64,000 nucleotides of DNA, taken from Escarpia spicata (lineage: Eukaryota; Annelida; Polychaeta; Sabellida; Siboglinidae). Position 1 is the stretch's first letter. Each line of letters starts with the position of its first letter. The stretch spans positions 1 to 64,000 of the forward strand of contig CAXEFP010000909.1 of the NCBI GenBank assembly GCA_963995525.1. Reading direction: 5' to 3'. The position numbers were made by a program, and so were the translations under genes. This document shows, in pieces, positions 11,031 to 23,815 of the stretch. The notes under the pieces were generated by a model. It saw only the letters and a program-made list of their open reading frames with translations. It was not told where the DNA came from and did no database searches.

Positions 11031-12090
11031 TCAAAATTGTCGAAGCTCACCACAAACCTCCAATTGCACCCCTTGAGGCTGGCCAAAAACCCACATTTAG
11101 GCTCATATTGACTCGAGGTGAGGCATTCCAGGTGGGGCAGCTGCTCCTCCCCCCCCCCCGTTTCCGCGCCTACGATAATATATACGCCATAATATGGCAG
11201 GCCGATAATGTGCATTGCGCAGGATGTTGCCAAAATTTTGTTATGTTAATTCATAAATGGTACTGTAGATTAATCGCCTTTTCTTGTTCATAATGTATAA
11301 CTACGATTAGCATTCATTGGTTCAATATTTGAGTTGTAGCTAAATGAGTCCTTATTGGTTGATAAGTTAACGCGCTAACTTCTTCCAGTCCGCATTGGTT
11401 GCTTCCAATGCGGACTTCTTATAGTTAACTTCTTATTCAACGCGTAGAGTGTACCGCATTTATGACCCTATTGGCCAGCCATAATACGCCGTGTGGCGTC
11501 GTTGATGTGGTACGTGTATGGCAGACCGATATCGTCATAAACACGGTACTAAGTAACTCATAAATGAGCCCTAGTGAATATTGGTCGGAAGCGCGAAACA
11601 CACATTCAAAGAGGTGAGTGAGCTTAAAAAGATTGTTTTACACACTTTTTTTAATGTTAGCACTATTTTCAAAATATCATATTTCCGTTTGTGCTCGTTG
11701 AAAACAACGGAAACTGCGGTATGTATAAACGAAATGTATATGCTCTGATGTGTGTGTATTAGATTTTAAAAACATGGAGAGCTTGTACTCAAATTGATAA
11801 TCAAACCAAGGCCGTGAAATGCGCCCAAACGGGCCCCTAAGTTGTCCGCAATGCTAACAGTGGTTCGCTATGGTTCGTTGGTACAATACGCACACCTCTA
11901 TTTGTAATGTATTATGGTATTACATTATTTTACATATATAGGGTAATTACACATTTCTGATTCCAAGACTGTTACGCGGGGTGGGTGTGAGGATAAGCTC
12001 TCACTACCTATTAAGTGTCCCAATGGTGTGCGTCTCGTAAAGCCTCTGACAGCCGAGTCCAGCTCCTGACCTTCACGTGGCGGAATTGTT
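11031..12090. other. Intergenic, with a perfect 12-bp hairpin at 11387-11416
   Basis: No gene seen. A C10 run lies near 11150. At 11387-11416 agtccgcattgg and ccaatgcggact form a perfect inverted repeat around a 6-base loop. It is surrounded by further gttaac and taactt inverted words. The rest is AT-rich with no recognisable feature. Confidence 0.5.
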
Positions 12091-12099
12091 TTTACTGAC

Positions 12100-12590
12100 A
12101 GAAGAAGGAGCAAAGGCGGATATCAGGCGCCTTGAAACCAGACGCTTCGGGCAGATGGGGCTCGTTAACCTTGACTGGTCGCATGTCTAGGAGAAGGTAA
12201 ACTCTTGTTCCAAACCTCCGCTGCCTTGCGGCTATACCCTCACATGGGAAAGGCTAGGGGAGAAAACCCTGACTACAAATCCGGAGTGGGAGTCCCGAAG
12301 GCAGTCCGATGTTGTGTTCAACGTCCTTCTGGCAGCTCCTGCGACGGCACTGGTGCCAAACTGTGTCAGCTCTGGCTGTTCCTTTGACGTGGAGAGGGGG
12401 GACTTGCTGCATGGGCAACAACTGGCCCTCCATATCAACTTACCCAAGCTTGTGCCCTGGAGAGGACACTCCAGCTTCAGCTCACGGTGTAGATCAAACA
12501 CGGGAAGCAGCAGTTTACCGGTTATTAGCCTCCTGCTCGATTGGCGAAGAGTGTGGCGCTAGGGGTTGTTCCGACGGTGGGAGAGATCGG
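12100..12590 (+). mobile_element. Possible LINE 5' UTR-like segment
   Basis: A moderately GC-rich, ORF-poor stretch with ctaggagaaggtaaactctt, then caaacctccgctgccttgcg. I associate these words with 5' untranslated regions of RTE-type endonuclease/RT elements in marine animals, but this rests on memory of the pattern. No RT follows; the dispersed repeat copy B starts at once. It could instead be an independent non-autonomous element. Confidence 0.3.
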
Positions 12591-13559
12591 ACGCAGCGGT
12601 AAAAAAAACTGTCAATAACAACCCCTTTCTTCTGGTGTCACAGTTGTGCCAGTTAAGCAAGTGGAGAAACTGAAGAAAAGTTGAAGTGAAGCACAGCGGC
12701 CAAAACTTTTTTTAATAGACCCCCCCCCCCCCGCCCGTCTTCCCATTTCATCAGTTGAGACGAGGTAGGAAGCAACGCTAAAGAGAGCGAGAAGACGCAT
12801 TTTCAACAGCACCTCCACCATACTCGCCTTCACCTCCCAGTCTTCCGATGTCATCAGTCGAACAGAGACAGTGGAGAAGCTGAAGTTACGGCGGTGCAGC
12901 AGCAACACATTTTCTGCGACTACAGCATTTGGTTCGGCTCAAATCGAGAAACCCTCAACTGCACCTTAAGTTAAGCCTTAAGACTCACAAAAATGTCTGA
13001 TTACACCCCCGCGAGGTTCACAAAAACTCATTGAGGCTCACAAAACGCTTCCAATTATATACCAACCAACCCCACCCCCTCCACTGCAACAGCAACACGT
13101 CTTTGGATGCAGGTTTTTCTTTGTGCGACAAATAGTGGCGATACATCACGGGGCTTTATTAATCAAGGTTAGAGGGAAATGCTTGTAGTTCCAACATATG
13201 AGACCACTGCTACCAGCAGTCCACGGGACAGCAGTCTCAGGTCTGCTGAATTGGAATAAAACGTAAGAAAGTTCATTCCAGCACGACACAGACGCCTACA
13301 AACAATTATAGCTGTTGATGAGACGGTAGTTGTTTGAGTGTCAACATAGTGTGCTCGCGAGATCACTCAGAATAGCCTCAACTAGTTAGTTTATGGGTAT
13401 ATGTCAACAACATCCCAATAAAAACTATTGCACGTAATATTTTATCATACCTTTATAGACGTATGTTACGTGTAAACATCGAATCAAAACAGACATGCAA
13501 ATAATATAGTAATTGTTATAGATCTAGGCTCTCCATGCATAATCTTTGCGCATCATCTT

Positions 13560-13594
<35 letters not shown>

Positions 13595-13965
13595 CACAAA
13601 CACGCACGCACGCACGCTCACACGCACAAAAACACACACCGTGACGTATGGCCTTCGTTCACATTTTACAACATTTACGTACAAGGCGTACTAATTCTGA
13701 GACCCCCTCTATCCCCTGAATTAATGGCCTACAGCCACCCTGAACACATTGACATTGTGACCAGAGGAAGAACAATTACTATACCGAATTGATAAAGCGC
13801 TCTTTTCGTACATAAAAGCCTGCTCAAAAGCGCAGTACACAATTAATAGAATAATCATAGACAGTAAAATCAAAGCATAAAAACGATAGCATGATAAAAA
13901 ATGAAATATCATAGAAGATTGGATATAATTAGATGAATACATATATATATATATATATGATATTA
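12590..13965. repeat. Dispersed repeat, copy B
   Basis: Collinear with 1700-3130: the same order of GA-rich part, ttaagccttaagactcacaa, tagttgtttgagtgtcaaca, ACGC microsatellite (13560-13640) and LINE-type 3' tail (about 13780-13970). Differences are mostly point changes and small indels in simple repeats. For example, cgtttagttagtttatggg in copy A is shortened in copy B. Both copies end in or next to an (AT)n run. Confidence 0.85.
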
Positions 13966-14165
13966 AAATACACACGCCCTCCATAGCAGGAACTCATGAT
14001 CTGATGCCGAGTCTTGCACAGTTTCAGAATAGTTGTATAACGATTTGTGAGCGGGGCTTGTGTACCAGCGACGCTGGCTATTGAGATGAAAGTACGTTCA
14101 ATTGGCGATCAATGCTCAGACCAAAGGCAAATGTACATAATAATTTGCCAAGAAAGGAGGACTTT

Positions 14166-14171
14166 CTGTGT

Positions 14172-14260
<89 letters not shown>

Positions 14261-14348
14261 CGTACGTGTGTGTCCGCGCATGTGCGTGTGGGTGTGTGCG
14301 AGTGTGTGTGCGTATGCGTGTGCGTGTGCGTGCGCGTGTGTGTGTGTT
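14166..14348. repeat. (TG)n microsatellite, about 180 bp
   Basis: A long tg run from about 14168 to 14256, followed by degenerate tgcg/tgtg units to about 14348. ORFs through it (VCVCVC or HTHTHT) are artefacts. Confidence 0.98.
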
Positions 14349-14544
14349 GATGATGTTGGTGTACTGTTCCTGCGACAAAAATAGTCTGGGGGACATCTTA
14401 ATGTCGAAATCAGTCCCCGCAAAGTTTCCTCCATCCCGTGCGGTCTTCCGCCAGCTCTCTCACAGTCTTGATGTCATTGCGCGACCTCAGCCTGACGCCC
14501 GTCACTCTGTACCGGCATTAGATACACTATACTAATAGAGGATT

Positions 14545-14870
14545 ATATAAAAGTAAAAACTAAAGATAAGTTCTTATATAGCGCAGTATCCAGTCCACAG
14601 GACTGCTCAAAGCACTTTTCACTTTACCCCCGGCGGACCTGTTCAATCAGACATCAACGCGACTCGATGTATTTTGGATGCACCAGCCTGTCAAATTCGA
14701 TTATAAAGCAGCGTTGATTAAGGATTGGTTAAAGAGCGGTACATACGCACATTTGCTTGAAGACCGAATTGGATGTATGTATGTATGTATGTTTAGTGGA
14801 AATTCATTCCATAATTTAACGCCATTAAATTTAAAAGATTTGCTCCCCTGGCCCTTGACATAATAATAAT
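14545..14870 (-). mobile_element. SINE with L2-type tail
   Basis: Read on the minus strand this ends in a tail of the form ctgtggactggatactgcgc, then tatataagaact. The tail recurs at 26740, 36890, 40270, 46270, 54640 and 62970. The shared end (GGATAC, then a short spacer, TATAAGAACTTA) resembles the 3' tail of L2-type LINEs. SINEs keep such tails to borrow the LINE reverse transcriptase. No protein is encoded. Confidence 0.65.
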
Positions 14871-15830
14871 AAACAATAAAATACGAAATGTGTATAGCGC
14901 CATAATCACATAGTGCTCTATGGCGCTTTACAATACACTGATAATTCCACTAAACATGTAAATCATAAAATAGTATATTAAGTAATTTAAGAACAGATTA
15001 ACTAGGAATCGTATATCGAATTAAATAGTTAAAAAGTTATTTAAATATACGGGTGTTATACTTAAAATGTATATATGGAATAAATAATTTAATAATAATA
15101 TTTAGTTATTACACTAACAGTTATAAGGATCAAGTGGGATTAAAATATTAAGATGATATATTATAAGCATGGAATTAAATAAAATAGACTAATAATAATA
15201 ATAATAATAAATATATATTAGGTGAGATTGATTAAAACCGTAAGACATGTATTGTTCAGGCATAAATCATATTCCTGCCCGAATAGGAAGTTTTTTTTAG
15301 CTGTCATTGAAAGCTGATGCAGCTGTTAGAGTTTCTGATGGTAGCAGGCAAACTGTTCCACAAAGTCGACATTGCTTTGGAGAAAGTCCGATCTCCGTAT
15401 GTGACTGTACGAGTTCGTAGCACAGTCACCAAGGTTGTAGATTCAGATCGCAGAGAACGTATTGGTCTGTACAAATAATAGACAGCAGTTCGCTCAAATA
15501 TAGTGGTGCTTGGTGGTGTACCGCACGGTAGGTATGTGACATGATCTTATATTGTATTCGACGATGGACTGGACGCCAGGGAAGCTCCTTTAGAACGGGA
15601 GTGATATGCGAGCGGCGGCTGGTTCTTGTGATTATACGCGCGCATGCATTCTGCAGACGCCGCATTTCCGCAAGTTGATTCACTGGCAGGCCATGCAGTA
15701 AGGAATTAAAGTAATCAAGTCTTGATGTTATGAGAGCATGAACAAGTGTCTTCGCTGCGTCATATGGGTGAGGTATCGACGGATTCTTCCGATGTTTCTG
15801 ACGTGGTAATATCCAGTTCGGCATAAGGGA
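14870..15830 (-). pseudogene. L2-like LINE, RT C-terminal part and 3' tail
   Basis: About 15426-15824 minus encodes AKTLVHALITSRLDYFNSLL, then RRLQNACARIITRTSRRSHI and TPVLKELPWRPVHRRIQYKI. About 15290-15425 continues as VTYGDRTFSKAMSTLWNSLP. This is the standard C-terminal block of L2/CR1 ORF2. The 3' end near 14880-14940 has a GCGCCATAGAGCACTATGTG hairpin and a (TTATTA)n tail, both typical of L2. The 14940-15260 part is very AT-rich. A frame break near 15426 marks it as inactive. Confidence 0.85.
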
Positions 15831-16429
15831 TGTTTACGTGTTGGGTCTTACTTATAGGTGTTGACAAAAATAGATAAGCGACACGCAATCACGCTGTTGG
15901 GTGTAGCTCTCAGCTGATGACGATGGGGACTGATCACTCATGGCCCTTTTTTCTGGACACGCCTTTTGTCAATAATCCGTCCAAAAACATGTTCACACTC
16001 AATTTCTAGATATGCTGCCCGACTAGAAGATCTTTACAAACTGTCCGCGTGAGGTCAGTACTCTAGTGGCTTTGCCGTTGACGCAATAATACAGACACCG
16101 TGAGGTGTCGCCACCATTTGTTGAGTAAATTCGCTGTCATTATTCTTGAGACGAATTGGTCCCAAATAACACTGGATATCTGGAATAGTGTTTATTGACA
16201 TTGGAAATATGTATGCCTGTCAAGTAAGTAATACAATATACGTCAACCTGTTTAGAAACTCCACGTGAAATGTAACAAAGTAAGTTAGTATTTGTGAAAC
16301 AAAGTCGCACAACATGTTTGTGAGGGTAAAGTTCTAGTTGACAAGCCACACGAGGATCCGGTGTGCTAGGCCCAGATTACGCTGTGTCCAGATTCTCCGC
16401 CAGGATTTCGCCTTGTTAGTAACGTGGTA
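15831..16429. other. Intergenic, nothing recognised
   Basis: No protein motif, tandem repeat or inverted repeat that I can support. The short minus-strand ORF at 16140-16349 has no recognisable features. Confidence 0.5.
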
Positions 16430-16649
16430 TGCTCTTGAATATAGAGGGGAAGATATAACATAACAAGTCACTACTTGTATATGTATAGTAATCATAATTG
16501 ACAGACGTCAGTAATCATGATTGTTTCATCTTGTTGAGGTGTGGTTTTCACTTTACCACTGGTACTCAGTTGAAGTGTGGTTTCCTCTTGACCACTGGTA
16601 CTTGGTTGTGCTGATTTTTTATTGCCCTAAGCGTAGGCCTTGTCCTCAC
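16430..16649 (+). repeat. Dispersed 210-bp repeat, copy 1 (interrupted)
   Basis: Shares ctcttgaatatagaggggaa, then two related ccactggtactcagt and ccactggtacttggttgtg units, with 26522-26730 in the same orientation. The repeat stops at ccttgtcctcac, exactly where the hAT-like element at 16650 begins. The other copy continues past ccttgtt. Confidence 0.8.
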
Positions 16650-17965
16650 CAGACCTGGGGCCGAGTACATTTTCATGAGTACAAGTACGAGTACGAGTAC
16701 TTTGATGATGGATAAGTACGATTACATTACTAAAAGCTGAGTACGACTACAAGTACGAGTACATTCCCACGAGTACAAGTAAAAGTATGAGTACATTTTT
16801 TAAAATATAAATATTTAATAATAATGTATTTTTTTATTATTAATTAATAGAATTTATATAACCCAGCACAAGTGAATATGCAATGGCAGTTGATCAATTT
16901 TTTATGAGGAAAACTAATAAAACCTCTGTTTCATCAACAATGAAATTCACTTCATTGGCATTCATTTCAGTGGCATCATATGATCTTATCATCTATTTGC
17001 CATTGCACCGAATGAACATGAATTGTTCACAGGTTGAGTCTTTCAGGCTGCACCGTTCAGGGCAGAATACTTTCTCGGCTGTTCTAAATACCCTTTCAAC
17101 TGAGGCTAATGAGGCTGGAATGCTAAGATGATGAGGGACCAACTGAACCAGAGTTGGAAAACTCAGAACTGCAGTGGGTCACTGTGACGATCTGTACATG
17201 GCTGACTGAGGCATTCGTTCACCTCTACAATCAGCAATCTGCTGATATTATAAGTTTGCAGTTTATATTTCCTGATCATAGACTACTAGTTGTTGAGAGG
17301 GTTAGCACATGTCAACATAACAGGCTCAGCATCCCTTTATACTTTTTAGCCAGGCTGCTGGCATGGGATTAGACTAGTATAGGAGGCAGTCTGACTTCAG
17401 CCACCTTACTTCTATAGAGGAAGACTGGCAGTTCTTGTTCTTAGCAGTTAGGGCTGTCTGCCACTGTCAAGTGGCATGGTCTCCAGACTACATCAAAGGC
17501 ATTTCCTGTCTAACTGGTGGGTTAACTGCTAATTGGCTCTGTATGGACATCCTGGTGGCTTAATTAAACAAACAGGTTTAGGGCCTGAACTGATAGCCTA
17601 CAATTATTGTTTGCTTAACAGGGTGTTTCTGACTGGGAAAAGATGCTGCATGTTGCCATGTTTGGGTATCATAGTCATGGTTATAAGAGAATGAGGGTGT
17701 ACTATGTGTAGGGTGTAAGGTGGTATTCTATCAGAAATAACAAAGTATTAAAAAAATTGTTAAAATATTTCAGGAAAGTTTAATTTTATAACCAAATATA
17801 TTTATTTTCCCCAGTACATATTGAGAAAGTACTCAGATGTACTTGTAATGTACTTGTAAAATATGAGAACAATCAGTACGAGTATGAGTCCATGACCCAC
17901 AAGTTTTATGAGTACGAGTACTTCAAAAATGTACTCGAGTACCAAGTACTTCGGCCCCAGGTCTG
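16650..17965. mobile_element. Non-autonomous hAT-like DNA transposon, 1.3 kb
   Basis: The left end starts cagacctggggccgagtac. The right end, read in reverse complement, starts cagacctggggccgaagtac. The terminal inverted repeats are thus about 17-20 bp, followed by subterminal arrays of GTACGAGTAC/GAGTACAAGTAC words on both sides. The CAG-start and the subterminal repeats resemble the element at 24296-24994. Flanking 8-mers (gtcctcac and ctgtccag) do not match, so a target duplication is not shown. The inside codes for nothing recognisable. Confidence 0.75.
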
Positions 17966-19190
17966 CTGTCCAGCCGACGGTGATTCTTCTTTGAATCTCC
18001 TTGACTTTGTTTCTGTCTCTGTTACTGTATCACTGTCCCAGATAGACGTAGCTTTCAACGTTCTCATGCTGATATATATATATATTGGTGTGTCATTTTC
18101 TAGCATCATTTTTATCTTTGAGATGTTTATCTTCAGACCTTTGTTTTTCACTTTCATCATGTAGCTCCTGAAGCATGTTTTGTAGTTCCTGCAGTGTAGT
18201 AGCACATATGAGTATGTCATTGGCAAGGCGAAGATGACTGAGATATTCTCCGTCTATCCTCAAGCCTCTGGTTTCCCAGGTCAGTCTTCGGAATATGTTT
18301 TAATGTGTTGCCGTGAACACCTTGGGCGATATGCTGTCACCCTGTCGTACTCCTCACTCGATGTTGATCTTGTTGCTCTTTTTGTGTAGGTGGACTGTCA
18401 CCTAACTGTTGGTATAGGTGTCTTTCAGGAGTTTGGTGTACACATTTTCTATCCCCCGTTCTTGAAGGGAGGTCAGTATTTCTTGAGTTTGCACCAAGTC
18501 GAAAGCCTACTCGTAGTCGACGAAAGCAATGCAGAGCAGGATATTATATTCTCGGCACTTCTCTTTCAGTTGGTTTACGATGTGTATGTGGTCTGTCATT
18601 GAGTACCCGGTACCTGCTTCTGAATCTTGCTTGCTCTGATAGTTGGTTTTCATCGAGTGTCTTCTCTAGCCTATTCGTTAGTATCTTTGTGAGTAATTTG
18701 TAGATGTTTGATATCAGACATATCGGTCTGTAGTTCTTTAAGTCTTTCTTATTTCCCTTGAAGATTATCACCATCTTTGCGTTCTTCCATGCGGTGGCTA
18801 TTCGACTTTCTCATAAGTATTTAGTATACAGCTTAGCCAATGTCTTCGAGATGGTATCTTCTCCTGCTTTTAATGTTTCAATGTTTACATGGTCATTGCC
18901 TGATGTCTTCCCATTCTTCATATCCACCTCCCATGATGTTATCTCTGGTACCTTTTCTGGGTCGGTGTGAATTATTGTACTCTGTTCACTGTCCTATAAC
19001 TCAGTGTAGAATTCCTCTATTTGTTCCATGATCATATCTTGGTCTAGTATTTCTCTACCCTGCTTGTCTAGAAGTGTAATCAGTCTGTCTCGGCCTAGTG
19101 CCTGTTTTCTTCTTGCTTTCTTTTTCTGTAGACTAGCCTGGATTTGAAGCCGTGCACAGTCAAACCTCTCTTTGTGGTCAACTCAGTATG
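17966..19190 (-). pseudogene. RTE-like LINE, ORF2 fragment
   Basis: The minus strand encodes, in order: a basic stretch LQKKKARRKQALGRDRLITL; KNGKTSGNDHVNIETLKAG; AWKNAKMVIIFKGNKKDLKN, then YRPICLISNIYKLLTKILTN and DENQLSEQARFRS (RT fingers); and HLRLANDILICATTLQELQN, where the usual catalytic box is FADD. It ends in NVESYVYLGQ and EIQRRITVGW. Several stops and frame changes, and a changed Asp in the catalytic box, make it inactive. It is cut on the C-terminal side at 17965, where the hAT-like element starts. Confidence 0.9.
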
Positions 19191-21590
19191 TTATGATGTA
19201 TGATGTGGAATTAGCTAAGATGTTGCTCACTTCAGTCACTTGACTTCTCAACTTTCAAGTGTCAATACGTATGACTAGAATTGACCAAAATCAAAAATGT
19301 GCAATTGCATATTTGTGTTTCAGCTTCAACTCATGCATGCCTTAGCTCCTGTTGGAAATATACATACTTTTAAATTCACAAACATGTTTCCTGGCATAAC
19401 TATGTGTCATTTTTTGACTATGTGAGACTTCTGCATCCTTTCCCTTGAACATGTTTCAAGTGGATTACAAGCATATCCCACATGAACACATATTTGGGAT
19501 GAAAACGGTTGTCAAAGTAGTCTTCATTTGCAATGTAGTAAATGTACCGTAATATCTCTGGGTTAAAAAAGCTCATAGGCAATAACAAGATAAAAATAAG
19601 AACATTGTTTGTATACAATTAATAAAATAAAATAAAATGTGTCTAAACGACAATTAAACATTTTAAATTAATAAGTTAAATTAATAATTAATTAAATTTA
19701 AGCCAAATAATTGAAATGTAATTTCTACTATAATTATAACAACATGAAACAAAATCACTATATTAAAATGTTATTATTATACTGTTAGTGGTGGTTTATT
19801 GTATTATTACATAGGCATATTGATCGTATTGTTGTTTGAATACACTTACACACAGTTCTACACTAGTTAACACGTGCATGAGACTACATTATATATATTA
19901 TATAGCCATTGGTGAGTTAAAATAAGTTTTACATAAATAGGAGTTTAAATGAGATCTCAAAAAGTTCTGCAGATTATTAACAGGAACAAAAATGGGTAAC
20001 TATTGTTGACATATTGTCTACCCTAGCCTAGGTCTAGGACTAGGCGCTTACCTTGGCTTAGCAGTCCGAGTATGCAATTGACAGACGTTTCATTAGACAT
20101 TGTTTTGTGTTCGGTTGCATTAATTATCTGTTACCTTCCAAGGTGATCGCAGGCATTCGCTGCATAACATATAGTAAAATAGCATTCTGAAGAATTCATC
20201 CACGGCATAGTCTTTGAAGAGTGTCAGTTTGTATTTCACTGTCACTATCTTCAACTTAATTGTTAGTCGTCTTTGAAATTCGGCCGCGTCGTGACAGCCC
20301 ATCTAATTAGACTGTTCTATTGCTAATATCCCAAGTTTCCACTCATCGTGTGTCCATCTTGTTCCTTGTTCTTCACATTGCACAATGACTGAAATAGTTG
20401 ACCATTATTCTTCATTTGACACGGCTCACAAATTAATTAGTATGCGGATGTGGTATTGTTTACGTTTATCCACTTCTAACCGGAAGTAATCGAAGCTCCT
20501 CGGAGAAAAGACATGTGCAGTGAGACATGTAGTGTCGATGTGGGAGATTCTACATATCTATGGCATATGCAATAAACATCAGTCGACTATCCAAATATGT
20601 TAAAACGACCACAATTGGTTGAGTGCACTAACTGAAATGTAAGCCAGTTTAAATATAAAATTAATTACAACTTTTTGTCGATGAATTACCTCGTATAAAT
20701 TACAGTTGAATTTTCCTTCATTATTCTTCGTCTCCAACATTTCAAGTTGGAAGATCTCATTATAATAATCCCGCAAATCAATGAGATAGACAGGGCCTAT
20801 CAGCGGAGTTCATAAATACTGCCTAAAAATCTGTTTTCATCGCAGATATACTTATTGGCATTATTACAACAAATGTATATTAATAAACAAGCAGGTAGAT
20901 TGCAAACCAAGTGAATACTTTTTATGTCATCCACTTAACATGGAGACATTTATAATAATTGTTTCCACTGTGTTCTGTCTGACATTGTTGCAGCCAGACA
21001 AGTCTCACTGAGACCAGTGTTCCTCTGAATGGTGTCTCACAGGGCCATATCATATCTCCGAGGCCCCTTTGGGTTTCCAAAGCAGATCTGGGTTAGCAAG
21101 TGAATAGTGTACAGAACTTATATTTCCATCTTGTATTTATTGCATTGTGTTTATTTTCCAGAGTCCCCAACAAGCAAGAGGCCAGTGTGTGACAACTGTG
21201 TCATTAAGACAGAAGTGCAGTTGACATCAAAGAGAAGATTGTTGTGCCAGTGAAATTTGACAGAGTTCAGTGTCATACTCACAGAATCACGTGAACAACT
21301 TTTGTCAAAGATGACATGTTTGTGAGAGAAATCACTAGCGGAAGTGTTGGAATGTTTGTTGATTGGGGGACTTTGTGGGGGTCCATGGAAGGATTACTCC
21401 AGACAGTCTTCATCCGTGTTGAGTCATACTCATATGACTCAGTTATGAGTGGTTACACTCACCGGTTGAGTCATACTCATAATTATGACTCGGTTATGAC
21501 TGACTGTAAATAGTACAATATCAACAAATAAAAGTTATATTAATCTTATTTATGAGAAGATTGTCTACCAAGAACAGAAGTCACAAACAT
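19191..21590. other. AT-rich intergenic DNA
   Basis: Long AT-rich stretches (19620-19900, 20640-20900) with no supported gene. The short ORFs lack conserved motifs. Near 21420-21500 a short ttgagtcatactcat...tgactcggttatgac word pattern repeats in direct and inverted form, which may be the edge of a small element. Confidence 0.5.
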
Positions 21591-21599
21591 ATTCATATT

Positions 21600-21910
21600 T
21601 CTGGCTCAACTTTGGATATAAGAGACTCAACATTGGATACAAACAGGCTCAGCATTGGATATAACTAGGCTCAACATTGGATAATAACAGGCTCAACATT
21701 GGATATAAACAGGCTCAACATTGGATATAAACAGGCTCAACATTGTATATAAACAGGTGCAACATTGGATATAAGCAGGCACAAAATTTGATATATATAG
21801 GCATAACATTGGATGACAGGCTCAACATTGGATAATGACAGGTGCAACATTGTATATAAACAGGCTCAACATTGGATATAAACAGGCTCAATATTGGATA
21901 TAAACGAGTG
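21600..21910 (+). repeat. 22-bp tandem repeat, about 13 copies
   Basis: The unit is close to aggctcaacattggatataaac, with variants (caggtgcaaca, atgacagg). Copies run from about 21605 to 21905. It is non-coding in all frames. Confidence 0.95.
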
Positions 21911-22074
21911 ACTAAACTGAACAGTTATGTCTGTCTGAAAGTGATATAAACTGAAGGCCGTTGCACCCGACACTCCACAAGTCAAGTTTCTTCTAGTGAT
22001 GCCCGATTGAGGGTAAGTACATTGATAATTTTTATTATTCTAGTTTTGACATTTAAAGGAAAAAAAATTATACC

Positions 22075-23815
22075 CCACCTTTTTAGTCCTTTGGCCGAAG
22101 GTCCAAGGGACTATTGCCATCACTCTGTGTCCACCGTCCACAGTCCGCCGTCCGCTGTTAGCTGCCGTATTTCAGTAACCGTTCAGCAACTTTTTATCTA
22201 ATTTTGCATAGACATATCTTAGGCCACTGCCACTATGCTCGAGAAATCTGTATTTGATTGAATTATTTTAAGGGCTCCCTAGGGCCTCCAAGGACCCCAA
22301 AACTGGTACAAATGTAACATTTGGCCTATTTTTTCAAAAACTGTTCAACTTTTTATTTTTTATTTTGCATAGATATATCTTAGGGTGCTGCCACTATATA
22401 CAAGAAATCTGTATTTGATTGAATCATTCTAAGGGCACCTAAGGGGCCCCAAAGTGCAAAAGTTTTACATTATCTAGTGATGTGGTTTTGAGAAGGACCC
22501 TTGAGACCACCCGTAACAGTAGATTTTGTTTAATGTGCCACCAAGTCAAAACCATGACTAAACTCTGCAGCCTAGTGCTACTGTTCCATTGAGACCTTGA
22601 CTAATCTTTAATTGGTCACAGTGCCCAGGCAGAGTAGACACACTTGACCCCTGTTAGACTGAACAGTTGCCTAACACTTTTTATCTTCAAAACTATAAAT
22701 TTTCTATAATTGCAAGTTGTGTTTATTTTGATGTTCATTTAATTATTATAAAATGGTGTGACTGTGGTGTCTATTGGTTAAAGATGTATTGTCTGTAGAA
22801 ACATGTAGGTGACAAACATAGAAAATTAATATTCTGGACAACTGTAGTGTGAAATATCCTACACTTTATTGATATCAAATGCATTCTACTGTTCTGTTTA
22901 CGCTTGCCATGCCTTGTGTAGACATGGTACTGTGTAAATCAATTGTATCAATATAGACTAATAATTACAGATTCACAATATAGTTGACACCTGAAACAAC
23001 CAAATGTCAACCATTAGAAGAGTTGACATATATGAATGTCACCCACTTGGCAGGTTTAATTGATCTATCCAGCAATGAGGACACTGCTTAGGCCTCACTC
23101 TGGACACTGTCACTCACAGTGTTGTGTATTGTCTTAGTTGGTGCATTGAGCTAATCTACTTGACCATGAATCAGTGGTGGCTCTGGTTGTGTATTACACC
23201 CAGCTGTGGAGCTAAGATTCTCTGCCTGCTATTGTTTGATGGAAACTGTGACTAATGTGTAATTGGTCACTGGCAGTAGCTTGTGTCAACAGACAGCATT
23301 AAGCCACTAGACCCCTGTTAAACTGGACAGTTGCCTGTAGGTTTTAAACTGTGTCAAACAGTGAGTCTACCTTTTGCTCTCAAATAATCTGTCCTCTTAG
23401 TTTTACACATGAAGGCATAATCTGGCATAACTTGATAAGTCTTTGTAGCAGCACATTTATACTTCCTGTGTATCATTGCAACATAACATACATATTACAT
23501 ACTGTGTGCCACATTTGAATGTTGTGCATGTAATATTTCCTTGCAATCCATTTCCATATATAATGTAAAACTTCAACAGCCGTTTTCTTCATTTTCCCTT
23601 TTTGATCCCTACCATGTTCAATGATCCATAACTTCGCCAATTTCTGTAGCAGTCATATTTTTTGAAACCGTGTAAAGCATCCTACCAAACGTTTACAAGG
23701 ATGTAAGAAAACAATGTTACAATTTTTCCGACTTATCACTCATTTGGTCAGCCGGGGTCACATATAGACGTATTAGTCCAAAGGACTTCAGGGCCATTTG
23801 GCCCATTTTTATTAT
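22075..23815. mobile_element. Possible TIR element with tccttTGG-type ends, 1.7 kb
   Basis: The left end, tttagtcctttggccgaagg, and the right end, whose reverse complement reads ccctgaagtcctttggacta, form an imperfect inverted repeat of about 40 bp. Inside are two direct copies of a segment near 22195-22270 and 22350-22430 (aaatctgtatttgattgaat). There is a further diverged pair near 22580-22680 and 23230-23345 (aattggtcac, then gacccctgtta). No transposase was found. The ends resemble a repeat type I have seen in mollusc-like genomes, but that is memory, not a search. Confidence 0.5.

Noticed and set aside
14047..14535. Long ORFs reading VCVCVC and HTHTHT on both strands
   Set aside because: They are translations of the (TG)n microsatellite and lack any conserved flanks.
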